A stretch of DNA of 64,000 nt from an uncultured Aquimarina sp. (GTDB lineage: Bacteria; Bacteroidota; Bacteroidia; Flavobacteriales; Flavobacteriaceae), in NCBI GenBank assembly GCA_947502885.1, contig CANNBP010000001.1, forward strand, positions 682,001 to 746,000, given 5' to 3'. Positions 45,587 through 52,913 of the stretch are shown here, one piece after another. Numbering within the stretch: the first letter of the stretch is position 1; the number at the start of each line of letters is the position of its first letter. Both the position numbers and the translations under genes were made by a program. The notes beneath the pieces were generated by a model. It was not told where the DNA came from and ran no database searches. It saw only the letters and a list, made by a program, of their open reading frames with translations.

Positions 45587-45874
45587 ATGACAAAACTATC
45601 ACAATCAGAAATAGAAAATCAACTTAAAGAAGTTGATGGATGGGAGTATCATGACAATGCACTTCATACAACATTTGAGTTTAATGATTTTAAAGATGCT
45701 TTTTCGGTAATGACCAGAATTGCTTTTGAAGCAGAAATCCAAAACCATCACCCAGATTGGTCAAATGTATATAATAAACTTCAAATTAGTTTATCTACTC
45801 ATGATGCGGGTGGAATTACTAGTAGAGATTTTAAGTTAGCAAAAACCATTGATCAGATTATTGAAGGAGAGTAA
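45587..45874 (+). CDS. 4a-hydroxytetrahydrobiopterin dehydratase
   Basis: 95 residues, normal for pterin carbinolamine dehydratase. Removes water from 4a-hydroxytetrahydropterin formed by aromatic amino acid hydroxylases. Key residues are visible in EIQNHHPDWSNVYNKLQISL (the EHHPxW-type signature with paired histidines) and TH in LSTHDAGGITSRDFKLA. The start MTKLSQSEIENQL is typical. A phenylalanine hydroxylase gene is not in the window. Confidence 0.92.
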   Translation: MTKLSQSEIENQLKEVDGWEYHDNALHTTFEFNDFKDAFSVMTRIAFEAEIQNHHPDWSNVYNKLQISLSTHDAGGITSRDFKLAKTIDQIIEGE

Positions 45875-45943
45875 TCCTTAATAAACATTTGCCAAAAACT
45901 AGGTTTCTACTTATGTTTGTATTTAGAATTTAAAATTTGCAAT

Positions 45944-46669
45944 ATGGGAAGAGCTTTTGAGTTTAGAAAAGCACGTAAAATGAAGCGTTGGTCGGCAATG
46001 GCCAAGGCATTTACAAGAATCGGCAAAGATATTGTCATGGCCGTTAAAGAAGGTGGTCCTGATCCTGCTTCTAATTCTCGTTTAAGAGCTGTCATACAAA
46101 ATGCTAAGTCTGTCAACATGCCTAAAGAAAATGTTGAAAGGGCAATTAAAAAAGCATCGGATAAAGATCAAGGAGATTATAAAGAAGTTCTTTTTGAAGG
46201 ATATGCACCGCATGGTATTGCAATACTAATAGAAACGGCAACGGATAATAACAATAGAACTGTAGCTAATATAAGATCTTATTTTAACAAATGTGATGGA
46301 AATTTAGGAACATCAGGATCTGTAGAATTTATGTTCGATCACACCTGCAATTTTAGAATTAATGGTGAAGGCTTAGATCCTGAAGAATTAGAACTAGAAT
46401 TTATTGATTTTGGTGCAGAAGAAGTATTTCAGGATGATGATGGAATATTGATCTATGCTCCTTTTGGTAGCTTTGGTGCTATTCAAAAAGAATTAGAAAG
46501 CAGAGAAATCGAAATTTTATCGTCTGGATTTGAGAGAATACCTCAAGTAACCAAACCTTTAAATGCAGAACAAGCTGCAGACGTTGATAAATTACTTGAA
46601 AAAATTGAAGAGGACGACGATGTGCAAAACGTATATCATACTATGATAGAGTCTTCTTCTGAAGGATAA
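45944..46669 (+). CDS. YebC/PmpR-family protein
   Basis: 241 residues from ATG at 45944 (MGRAFEFRKARKMKRWSAMA, the normal start of the family); the frame is open a few codons further upstream from a TTG. The three-domain protein is a translation factor or DNA-binding regulator; recent work on the family favours easing ribosome stalling, older work transcription control. Conserved blocks: GGPDPASNSRLRAVIQNAKS, MPKENVERAIKKA, GYAPHGIAILIETATDNNNR and LGTSGSVEFMFD. Ends in an acidic tail and is followed by a very strong hairpin. Confidence 0.92.
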   Translation: MGRAFEFRKARKMKRWSAMAKAFTRIGKDIVMAVKEGGPDPASNSRLRAVIQNAKSVNMPKENVERAIKKASDKDQGDYKEVLFEGYAPHGIAILIETATDNNNRTVANIRSYFNKCDGNLGTSGSVEFMFDHTCNFRINGEGLDPEELELEFIDFGAEEVFQDDDGILIYAPFGSFGAIQKELESREIEILSSGFERIPQVTKPLNAEQAADVDKLLEKIEEDDDVQNVYHTMIESSSEG

Positions 46670-46680
46670 AATTATCTTAT

Positions 46681-46728
46681 AAATATCAAAAAAGAGCTTA
46701 GTAATTACTAAGCTCTTTTTTGATATTT
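46681..46728 (+). terminator. 24-bp perfect palindrome, terminator of the yebC unit
   Basis: AAATATCAAAAAAGAGCTTA GTAA is followed directly by its exact reverse complement, so the two 24-nt arms meet with no spacer (the real loop would be a few central bases). The stem has an A-rich and a T-rich side, so it can stop transcripts from either direction. It begins 12 bp after the stop at 46669. Confidence 0.85.
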
Positions 46729-46784
46729 GTTTAGGTAATAATAATACACCGTAGTTTTAAAATACTTTATAAAAACAACGGCTT

Positions 46785-46846
46785 AAAAAATGCCTTTACT
46801 AAAATTATGTAAAGGCATTTAGTATATAACACTTATAAACGTTTAA
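46785..46846. repeat. 62-bp hairpin repeat, copy 1
   Basis: Contains the stem ATGCCTTTAC (46790-46799) / GTAAAGGCAT (46809-46818) with the loop TAAAATTAT, then TATATAACACTTATAA. The whole block recurs at 51103-51164 with about four differences. It lies downstream of the minus-strand lipoprotein remnant, as its twin lies downstream of the minus-strand gene at 51200. The 46670-47148 gap also holds the palindrome at 46681 and a tiny lipoprotein frame at 47008. Confidence 0.85.
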
Positions 46847-47007
46847 ATTCCAACAACCTTATTTTTGGATAAGCGGAAATCTTAACTTGATTGTTTTGAT
46901 TAGCACTCAGACATAAATATGGTTTTTGATTATTGCTTCCCGACGAACATATACCTTTTCCCAGTTACCTTTACTTAAATATAATTTCCAATCAATAATG
47001 ATAAGTG

Positions 47008-47091
47008 TTATTCATCAATACTATTAGTTTTTTCACAACTCACTATAGAAGCTGCTAAAAGTGCTATAAATAGTAATCCTATTTTTTTCAT
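47008..47091 (-). pseudogene. 27-residue lipoprotein start, probably a broken gene
   Basis: From ATG at 47089-47091 the minus strand encodes MKKIGLLFIALLAASIVSCE then KTNSIDE and stops. That is a complete lipoprotein signal with lipobox ASIVSC and seven extra residues. Beyond the stop, other frames carry protein-like stretches (WKLYLSKGNWEKVYVRREA; then KPYLCLSANQNNQVKISAYP), so I read it as the front of a longer lipoprotein broken by two frame changes. A genuine tiny lipoprotein (lysis-type) is the alternative. Confidence 0.45.
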
Positions 47092-47148
47092 AATATACAT
47101 ATCGGGTTCAAATTGGTTATATAGCAAATTCAATTTTGAATAAATGTT

Positions 47149-48126
47149 TTAATTACTTGATATGAAGTCTTCTTTTGAATAATAAGATGAGAATTCAGTT
47201 CCCATTTCAGTTAAAATATAAAGTATTCGATTAGTCCCCTTGTCCTTTTTAACCCCTTCAATAATACCTTGATCTATGTAATAATCCAAAATTTCTTGTT
47301 TCACATGATACAAGTCCGATATACCGTTTCCAATAGAGTCATGAATTACTCTGAAGTACTTATAAAAAAAACCTTTTTTTATTTCTAAAAATTTTTCAAT
47401 TACAGCATCAGGATCGATTATATTTTGATTGTCCGTACTTAAATACTTTCCAACAGTTTTATTCGTTTTTACTAAAACTTTCTTGTTGACTTCATTAACA
47501 ACTTCTTGTAAACCTAGAGTATTTACATTTCGTTCTTTTTCTTCTTGTATCAGTACAGGAGTTAAGGCTAAATAATCGAACAATCTTTTGCTTACATGGG
47601 ATTCAGGGTTTTGTTCCAAAAACCTATGCATTTCATATACTAGCCCCTTATATTGTTCCTTATTATCTTCATTTTCATTTATCAGTCTATTTTTCTCTTT
47701 AACTAACTTCTTTATTTCCTCATTCAATTCAGAAACATCTTTTAGTTTTGCTTTCAAAATTTCTAATTCATTCTCTTTTCTTGCTATAAGTATTCTACCA
47801 TCTAAATCATCTACTGTATTCTTAGTTCTTCCTTTTTTCCTTCCTTTGGTGGCCAAATAAGTTACTTTCTCTAAACCCCACATCAAATATGGTAGTACTA
47901 CTATATAAAGTAAGGTAACACCAATAACCCACCAGAATTTATCCCAGGTAAAGCCGTATAAATTCTCTATTCTTGTAACGCGATCTTCAACCGGTAAATC
48001 AGAAAAGAACAAACTTGCGAAACCTTTCCAGTTAATTGTAATAACTGCAAACAAGAAAGCTCCCAGTATTGGATTTCTTAGTCTTTCTCTACTTGTATCG
48101 TAAATGTTCTTAAAAAACTCAACCAT
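47149..48126 (-). CDS. Membrane-anchored coiled-coil protein of unknown function
   Basis: 325 residues. N-terminal hydrophobic segments near 18-40 (NPILGAFLFAVITINWKGFA) and 65-88 (FWWVIGVTLLYIVVLPYLMW), a coiled coil near 112-165 (ENELEILKAKLKDVSELNEE), and a C-terminal alpha/beta part near 255-325 that reads like a winged helix (VKQEILDYYIDQGIIEGVKK, ILYILTEMGTEFSSYY). So the coiled coil and C-terminal domain would face the cytoplasm. No family recognised. It is divergent from the pentapeptide-type protein and shares an upstream element with the gene at 51200. A stress-sensing or phage-defence role is possible but unproven. Confidence 0.55.
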   Translation of the reverse strand: MVEFFKNIYDTSRERLRNPILGAFLFAVITINWKGFASLFFSDLPVEDRVTRIENLYGFTWDKFWWVIGVTLLYIVVLPYLMWGLEKVTYLATKGRKKGRTKNTVDDLDGRILIARKENELEILKAKLKDVSELNEEIKKLVKEKNRLINENEDNKEQYKGLVYEMHRFLEQNPESHVSKRLFDYLALTPVLIQEEKERNVNTLGLQEVVNEVNKKVLVKTNKTVGKYLSTDNQNIIDPDAVIEKFLEIKKGFFYKYFRVIHDSIGNGISDLYHVKQEILDYYIDQGIIEGVKKDKGTNRILYILTEMGTEFSSYYSKEDFISSN

Positions 48127-48551
48127 CCTTGTTTAAATTTTAAGCCTCAAAGTTAATACCAATTCGTACAAATACGGTTACGGAAAAACCGCAAATCTTT
48201 ATGCCGCATCTCAAGTACATTACGGATTCCAATAAAACACACGTATCAATTCACCATATTGTTGGGAAATACAAAATGGCCATATTCTTACATCACTATT
48301 CAAACATTACTTGTATACAAAAAACACTTGTATGTTCAAATAAATTTTGAATACTAATATTGTATTTTTTGACTTAATAAGGGATATTGGGTAGGAAGTA
48401 CTAAGGTGTAAAGTTTTTCAGCAAAGTAATTACGGTTTTACATCGGTTTTTAACACAATATTGTTAAAATACTAGTTTACAACAAATTATATAAAAAATT
48501 AAACTTAATATTAACTAAACAAATCATACTAACTGGCTTAAATTAAAAATT
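48127..48551. promoter_or_regulatory. 425-bp divergent intergenic region with a repeated upstream element
   Basis: At 48160-48200 lies CAATTCGTACAAATACGG then TTACGGAAAAACCGCAAATC, 35-75 bp before the gene that starts at 48126. Almost the same element occurs at 51629-51667 before the gene at 51598, with the core GGTTACGGAAAAACC unchanged. It looks like a shared operator or promoter zone. A second piece, ATTACGGTTTTACATCGG near 48430, has partly similar content. No other gene seen in this gap. Confidence 0.5.
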
Positions 48552-50132
48552 TTGAGTACTCATAAACCAGATTATAGGGAACTAGAAAAAGAAAACAAAG
48601 CTCTAAAAAAGAGGCTAAGCCAAATCGAAGAATCAAATATAGTTAAAAAGAAGGCTGCATCTTGGTTAAGGAAAAAAGTATTTGTATTTTTTATAGGCCA
48701 TGGTCTAAAGGGCGCAATTAAGCAAGGAGTTGACGAGTACAATAAAACTAACAAAGTATCTTCTGAAAACATATCCAACGTAGGTGCGCATCTCATATGG
48801 AGACTAACTAGAATAGGTGTATTTGGCGCAGTAGTCGCACTTTTACCCACCCTATTAATGGCATTACAGACTTATTACTTAAACATTCAAAACGAGAAAA
48901 TAGATAACCAAAACAAAATGTTTAGTACTCAAAATAAAATGTTTGAGAACCAAAACAGCTTAGTTCAAAATCAAAATGACTTAATTCTTAAACAGAATAA
49001 ACGTCTGGATCAACAAACACATTTACAAGAAGCAGGGCGGAGATCCTCATTGGTTTTTCTTTTTGCTAATGTAATGGATGCAGTCGATACCGAAATAAAA
49101 AACAAACATATTAAGGAAAACAGAAGGCTTTCTAAGCAATTAATAGGTAGAATTGTTGCTTTATCCAAAAGTCTTAAACCTTATAAATATTTAAGTTCTG
49201 ATAGCTTAACAACATCATTTGTTAGCCCCGAACGATCGCAATTACTCACGTACCTAATTAATGCCAACTTAGCAAATACCACATATTCTCAGATATTTAA
49301 TAGTGGAGAATTTACCAATTTAGAATTATCCAATGTAACAATAAAGGATATAAAGTTCGAGAATTTAGATTTATCTGGTTCAATATTAAACAATGTAAAG
49401 TTCAATAATTGCCAAATTCAATCATTTGTTTTAAACAATATTAAGTCAGAAAATATTTCATTTAACCATTGTGTGTTTGATGTTATCTATATGGAAGCTT
49501 CATTTGTTAATGTACTAAATTTTATTAGTTGCATTATCATCGATGAACTTATAGCTGACGGAAACTTTTTATATAGGATCAATTTTAGATATTCATATTC
49601 AAAGACACTTAACTTACATATAAACTTAGTTAAAAGCTTAACATTCCAAGACTCTTTTACTCAAAATTTCAACTTCTCTAAGCGTAGAAGACATGGATTA
49701 ATTTATGGACCAAAAAAAAACACACACATCAATCATAAAGAAGAAATTAAAAAATACAAAACAAAATCTATTAGCTGGAGCTTCTACAATTCACATTTTA
49801 TAGACATAAAAATATCAGAATGGGCCTTAAGAGATATTAAACCAAAAGGTTTTAGTTTTTATAGATTTAAATACATTGGCAATCGTAAAAGGGTTTTCAA
49901 CTTTTTTACAGAAAATGGTTTTGAATTAAAATATGACGAAGATTATAAAATTTATACAAATCAAAAAATAAGTCCTCAAAGTATCTTGGATGATATCGAA
50001 AACCATTTTACTAAAAGAATCAAAAAACACCAAATAAAAAAAAGGTATATAAATATTCTCAAAATGACCCGAAAATCTATCAACGAGATTATTAGAGCCC
50101 AGCAACAAAATCTGTTTTACCCTTATATTTGA
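48552..50132 (+). CDS. Membrane protein with NQN coiled coil and pentapeptide-like repeats
   Basis: 526 residues from a TTG at 48552; no ATG or GTG gives the same N-terminus. An N-terminal coiled coil (RELEKENKALKKRLSQIEE) is followed by a membrane segment near 95-112 (VFGAVVALLPTLLMALQTYY). Then comes an Asn/Gln-rich heptad stretch of repeated NQN units (DNQNKMFSTQNKMFENQNSL). Residues about 245-400 are pentapeptide-type repeats with A/x-(L/N)-x-x-(F) spacing (FTNLELSNVTIKDIKFENLD; SGSILNNVKFNNCQ), which would fold as a right-handed beta helix. The C-terminus is basic. No family recognised. The domain order recalls membrane sensors or effectors in defence islands, but there is no direct evidence. 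Confidence 0.6.
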   Translation: MSTHKPDYRELEKENKALKKRLSQIEESNIVKKKAASWLRKKVFVFFIGHGLKGAIKQGVDEYNKTNKVSSENISNVGAHLIWRLTRIGVFGAVVALLPTLLMALQTYYLNIQNEKIDNQNKMFSTQNKMFENQNSLVQNQNDLILKQNKRLDQQTHLQEAGRRSSLVFLFANVMDAVDTEIKNKHIKENRRLSKQLIGRIVALSKSLKPYKYLSSDSLTTSFVSPERSQLLTYLINANLANTTYSQIFNSGEFTNLELSNVTIKDIKFENLDLSGSILNNVKFNNCQIQSFVLNNIKSENISFNHCVFDVIYMEASFVNVLNFISCIIIDELIADGNFLYRINFRYSYSKTLNLHINLVKSLTFQDSFTQNFNFSKRRRHGLIYGPKKNTHINHKEEIKKYKTKSISWSFYNSHFIDIKISEWALRDIKPKGFSFYRFKYIGNRKRVFNFFTENGFELKYDEDYKIYTNQKISPQSILDDIENHFTKRIKKHQIKKRYINILKMTRKSINEIIRAQQQNLFYPYI

Positions 50133-50142
50133 TTCTAAGATT

Positions 50143-50445
50143 TTATTGTCTTACCAATATTTTTTCATGCAATGTGAGTAAATTTATTCCTAATAGCCAT
50201 AAAATATTGGAATTTTGATTTGTCTTTTTTTCGATACCCTTTAAATCTTGAATTAATCTGATTTTAGCGTCAGAGCTTAAGCCACTACTTCCGTAACCAA
50301 GCGATTCAGATATCTTCCATTCGATAGCTAGAATTCTTCTCAAATCTTCAGATGCTCTTTCCTTTCTCCATAAAAACAGCGCATTCAAGAATACATTTTT
50401 AACAGACCCAAACGGCTTATCTGCCCTTAAAGAATTCTTATCCAT
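50143..50445 (-). CDS. Small protein of unknown function
   Basis: 100 residues from ATG at 50443-50445, basic, one weakly hydrophobic stretch near the C-terminus (NILWLLGINLLTLHEKI). It begins MDKNSLRADKPFGSVKNVFL and has ERASEDLRRILAIEWKISE, so a helical bundle is likely. Convergent with the pentapeptide-type protein, 10 bp apart. No family recognised. Confidence 0.45.
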   Translation of the reverse strand: MDKNSLRADKPFGSVKNVFLNALFLWRKERASEDLRRILAIEWKISESLGYGSSGLSSDAKIRLIQDLKGIEKKTNQNSNILWLLGINLLTLHEKILVRQ

Positions 50446-50628
50446 TTAGTGTTTCTTTTCTTTCTAACAATGTGTTTTTAGTTTCTCACACTGTTCTATT
50501 AATATAATTGTAAAACGAAAATCCCCCCCATCCAACAATGAGTATGTTTAAATCATAAAATAAAGCTAAATAATGGGGAAATTGCTCCTACTCTATTATA
50601 TCAGAAGATTGGCTTTAGAAGTAAGTAC

Positions 50629-50655
50629 AAAGCCTACTCTTAATGAATAGGCTTT
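50629..50655 (-). terminator. Terminator after GG-leader peptide 1
   Basis: AAAGCCTA / TAGGCTTT with an 11-nt loop, about 27 bp beyond the peptide stop on the minus strand, followed by a T-rich run in transcript sense. Confidence 0.7.
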
Positions 50656-50681
50656 ATAAATTTTTATCCTGAGGGGTTGAA

Positions 50682-50834
50682 TTACCTTCCACCCCACATA
50701 AATTGGTTTGTAGGGTTTACTTCCCCACTTGCTCCATTTCCAGTCCAATCATACCCTTGAACCCCACCTCCTGTAATAGTCTTTACACTAGAGTCATCCA
50801 TTATGTTTTCTTTTTTGATTTGATCTAATTTCAT
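50682..50834 (-). CDS. GG-leader peptide 1, bacteriocin- or RiPP-like precursor
   Basis: 50 residues from ATG at 50832-50834. The leader KLDQIKKENIMDDSSVKTIT ends in GGG, the double-glycine type cut and exported by peptidase-containing ABC transporters. The core of 26 residues is Gly/Asn/Trp-rich (VQGYDWTGNGASGE; NQFMWGGR) with no Cys. A longer frame from 50882 exists, but the -7 box TATATTTG lies inside it, so the shorter start is preferred. Divergent from peptide 2. No maturation or export gene is near, so it would be processed by machinery elsewhere. Activity unknown. Confidence 0.65.
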   Translation of the reverse strand: MKLDQIKKENIMDDSSVKTITGGGVQGYDWTGNGASGEVNPTNQFMWGGR

Positions 50835-50847
50835 GTCTAATATATTT

Positions 50848-50878
50848 TTGAAGCAAATATACTTTATACCTACCTTCG
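50848..50878. promoter_or_regulatory. Divergent promoters between the two GG-leader peptides
   Basis: Plus strand: TTG at 50848-50850, 20 bp, TACCTTCG at 50871-50878, start about 15 bp before the ATG at 50901. Minus strand: a TATATTTG box (CAAATATA at 50854-50861) with a TTG about 22 bp upstream, start just before the ATG at 50834. Both fit the flavobacterial TTG/TAnnTTTG form, and they interleave, so the genes are probably co-regulated. Confidence 0.6.
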
Positions 50879-50900
50879 TCATTCAATAAATAAATCAAAA

Positions 50901-51098
50901 ATGACAAAATCAATTCAAGAAATAGAATCCAAAGTGATTACTCTAGATAAAGAGTTACTAACAATTAAAGGCGGTGGTACTTATGGAGAGACAAACACAT
51001 ATTCTAATTACAATGAACGCGATATATATGATGCTTCATTTGGTCCTATAGGAATCAGTAGTAACAACACAAGAAAATCTAGTTTTATCCAAAAGTAG
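50901..51098 (+). CDS. GG-leader peptide 2, bacteriocin- or RiPP-like precursor
   Basis: 65 residues. The leader SIQEIESKVITLDKELLTIK ends in GGG, the LdkexLxxIkGG pattern of Bacteroidota natural-product precursors. The core of about 40 residues is rich in Ser, Thr, Asn and Tyr (TYGETNTYSNYNERDIYDAS) without Cys, so lanthionine bridges are not possible, but other changes are. Followed directly by the 62-bp hairpin repeat, which should act as its terminator. Paired head to head with peptide 1; the two could act together as a two-peptide system (inference). Confidence 0.7.
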   Translation: MTKSIQEIESKVITLDKELLTIKGGGTYGETNTYSNYNERDIYDASFGPIGISSNNTRKSSFIQK

Positions 51099-51102
51099 AT
51101 CA

Positions 51103-51164
51103 AAAAAATGCCTTTACTAAAATTATGTAAAGGCATTGAGTATATAACACTTATAATTGTTTAA
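51103..51164. repeat. 62-bp hairpin repeat, copy 2
   Basis: Same block as 46785-46846 with about four changes. Stem ATGCCTTTAC (51108-51117) / GTAAAGGCAT (51127-51136). Lies 5 bp after the stop of GG-leader peptide 2 and 36 bp after the stop of the convergent gene at 51200, so it can serve as a two-way terminator. Confidence 0.85.
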
Positions 51165-51199
51165 GACATCTAAATGATTATTACTTTCTATCTCTCGAA

Positions 51200-51598
51200 T
51201 TATTTGTTTAAATAGTAAACATTACCTTCTTCAATTTCATTAATCAACATATCCTTATAGTTTTTATAGTCTGACAGGTATTTATCACTATCAAATTTGA
51301 TTTTTGCACTTAAAGAGGTTGAAAGCTGTTTACCAAAAGGAGTACTCTTTCTATAATTTATTATGCTATCTCTTATTAATTTGATACTATCGTTAAGTAC
51401 TACATATTCTTTTTTTGAGGTATCATATATATCTTTCTCTAAGGTTATATATAAATAATCTATGTTATCATATCTGTAATGCACAAACCTTTCTTTAATT
51501 TTTTCTGTAGGATCGGGATTCAAAACTTTTATAATAATAAGATAAACGACAAGACAACTTAAAGTTGAATAAAACAGTATTTTTTCTCTTTTTGTCAT
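51200..51598 (-). CDS. Small membrane-anchored protein of unknown function
   Basis: 132 residues. An N-terminal membrane helix (ILFYSTLSCLVVYLIIIKVL) is followed by about 105 residues outside the membrane, charged and tyrosine-rich (RFVHYRYDNIDYLYITLEKD; SDYKNYKDMLINEIEEG). No family recognised. It has the repeated upstream element at 51629-51667 and the hairpin repeat downstream, the same pair of flanks as the 46.8-48.2 kb segment. That suggests shared control. Confidence 0.5.
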   Translation of the reverse strand: MTKREKILFYSTLSCLVVYLIIIKVLNPDPTEKIKERFVHYRYDNIDYLYITLEKDIYDTSKKEYVVLNDSIKLIRDSIINYRKSTPFGKQLSTSLSAKIKFDSDKYLSDYKNYKDMLINEIEEGNVYYLNK

Positions 51599-51628
51599 TT
51601 ATCAGGTTTTAGGACTACAAATTTAAGA

Positions 51629-51667
51629 CAATTCCTACAAACTAGGTTACGGAAAAACCACAAACTT
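51629..51667 (-). promoter_or_regulatory. Repeated upstream element, copy 2
   Basis: CAATTCCTACAAACTAGG then TTACGGAAAAACCACAAAC, 31-69 bp before the ATG at 51598. Matches 48160-48200 in the same orientation, core GGTTACGGAAAAACC identical, at nearly the same distance from the start codon. Probable operator or activator site; the protein that binds it is unknown. Confidence 0.55.
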
Positions 51668-51948
51668 ATCCATGTGATTTTGGGTTAATTTCATAAAACA
51701 CTTTTGATATCTATACTAAAAACTCAGAAAATCATAATATATTACTTAATGAAATACTAAAATTAATATGTCATTACCGCACATTTTTTACGGTGTTAAT
51801 AAAACAAAATCCATTCATTCAAAATTTTCTTAAAGATCATTAATTTTATTACCGAACTCTGTTATTGACTTTATTCCTTTAAATAGATCTCTTAGTAATA
51901 TAAAATCTAAATAAGGGGGCCTTTCTGCCAAAAGGTAGCGGGCATAAA

Positions 51949-51977
51949 AAAAGTCAATAGTTGGAGCTATTGACTTT
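51949..51977. terminator. Hairpin upstream of the 29-residue peptide
   Basis: AAAGTCAATAG and CTATTGACTTT pair over 11 bp with a 7-nt centre, 47 bp before the peptide ATG. It could be a terminator for the left side or a structured leader that limits translation. GGTAGC at 51934 and GCTACC near 52006 are also complementary, so the leader may fold further. The 51599-52365 gap otherwise holds the peptide, its terminator and a loose inverted repeat (ACCG...CGGT near 51777). Confidence 0.55.
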
Positions 51978-52023
51978 GAAAGGTTCTCTATGTTTAATTA
52001 CATACTGCTACCATACTAAGTCT

Positions 52024-52113
52024 ATGGACACAGAGGTCATAATTGCAGCGCTTGCTTTGTTAGCTGCGATTATTAAGTTGGTTACAGCTGCAATCAATTC
52101 TAGAAAAAAATAA
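52024..52113 (+). CDS. 29-residue hydrophobic peptide, type I toxin-like
   Basis: MDTEVIIAALALLAAIIKLV then TAAINSRKK: one membrane-spanning helix with an acidic start and a basic end, the layout of small membrane toxins such as those of type I toxin-antitoxin loci. It is preceded by structured sequence (hairpin at 51949) and followed after 8 bp by a textbook terminator, so it is a compact transcription unit of about 200 nt. No Shine-Dalgarno site is seen. No antisense RNA promoter was proven. A leaderless signalling peptide is the alternative. Confidence 0.55.
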   Translation: MDTEVIIAALALLAAIIKLVTAAINSRKK

Positions 52114-52121
52114 TTTTTTCT

Positions 52122-52143
52122 CCACCCTTCGGGGTGGTTTTTT
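52122..52143 (+). terminator. Terminator with UUCG tetraloop
   Basis: CCACCC-TTCG-GGGTGG followed by T6: a GC stem with the very stable UUCG loop and a U run, placed 8 bp after the stop of the hydrophobic peptide. Such a GC-rich hairpin stands out in this A+T-rich region. Confidence 0.9.
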
Positions 52144-52365
52144 ATAATATCATTTTATAACATTATAACACTGCAAAAATAAGAAATTAATTTGATTAAC
52201 TAACCTAAATATAATGGCCACAAATTAAACTAAGGCATATTATACTACAAATACTCACTAAAAAAATATTCTATTTACAAATTATATTCTGCCTATAAAA
52301 AAAGAGTTTTATTAATTATTACTAAAACTCTTTTTAATATTTTCTATTAATAGTCTAAAATATAG

Positions 52366-52623
52366 TTATGCGCTTTTTAAATACCACTTGTTACGTTCTC
52401 TAGTGAATTCTTGATCATCAATCCTAACAAATCTTGTCAATCTAAATGCTTCTAAAAATATAGCTTCAATACTAGCTTTAGATTTAGGTTGCGTACAACC
52501 ATTAAATTCAAAAGCACCATTATTTAATACAATCGTATTTCTTCTATGATCTACTATTTCTATATATCCCTCGCCCAAAGCTTTATCAACTTGGTCCTTA
52601 ATAATAGTTTGATTAATTTTCAT
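52366..52623 (-). CDS. Small protein of unknown function
   Basis: 85 residues from ATG at 52621-52623 (MKINQTIIKDQVDKALGEGY); the frame is open further up from a TTG with a hydrophobic stretch (LMLIMVLFPHIINV) that could be a signal anchor, but the ATG start looks cleaner. One Cys, mixed alpha/beta, with EIVDHRRNTIVLNNGAFEFN. No family recognised. Isolated between the peptide unit and the secreted protein gene at 52914. Confidence 0.4.
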   Translation of the reverse strand: MKINQTIIKDQVDKALGEGYIEIVDHRRNTIVLNNGAFEFNGCTQPKSKASIEAIFLEAFRLTRFVRIDDQEFTRERNKWYLKSA

Positions 52624-52913
52624 TGATCCTGACAAGTTTACATTAATAATATGGGGAAATAACACCATTATTAACATCAATATTACCAAAATATTTTAAA
52701 ATAACAGAATCCAAAACAAAGATTATGAAAGCATTAACAATCAATCATTCTTTCTGATTTGATAAAAGCGTGTTATATTTTTATCATTTAACTAATATTA
52801 TATCAATAATAAGAAAACTAGAATACGACTTCTTTATTACATCAATAAATATTACAATTAAATTTGTCATGACTACTTACTAATTACGACTATTAATCAA
52901 ATCACTTTTGATT

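Noticed and set aside
46681..46728. Part of a CRISPR or repeat array
   Set aside because: A single perfect palindrome directly after a gene; no regular spacing or further copies seen.
51775..51800. Operator-like ACCG...CGGT inverted repeat
   Set aside because: Only four-base arms and no matching site near another gene; too weak to call.
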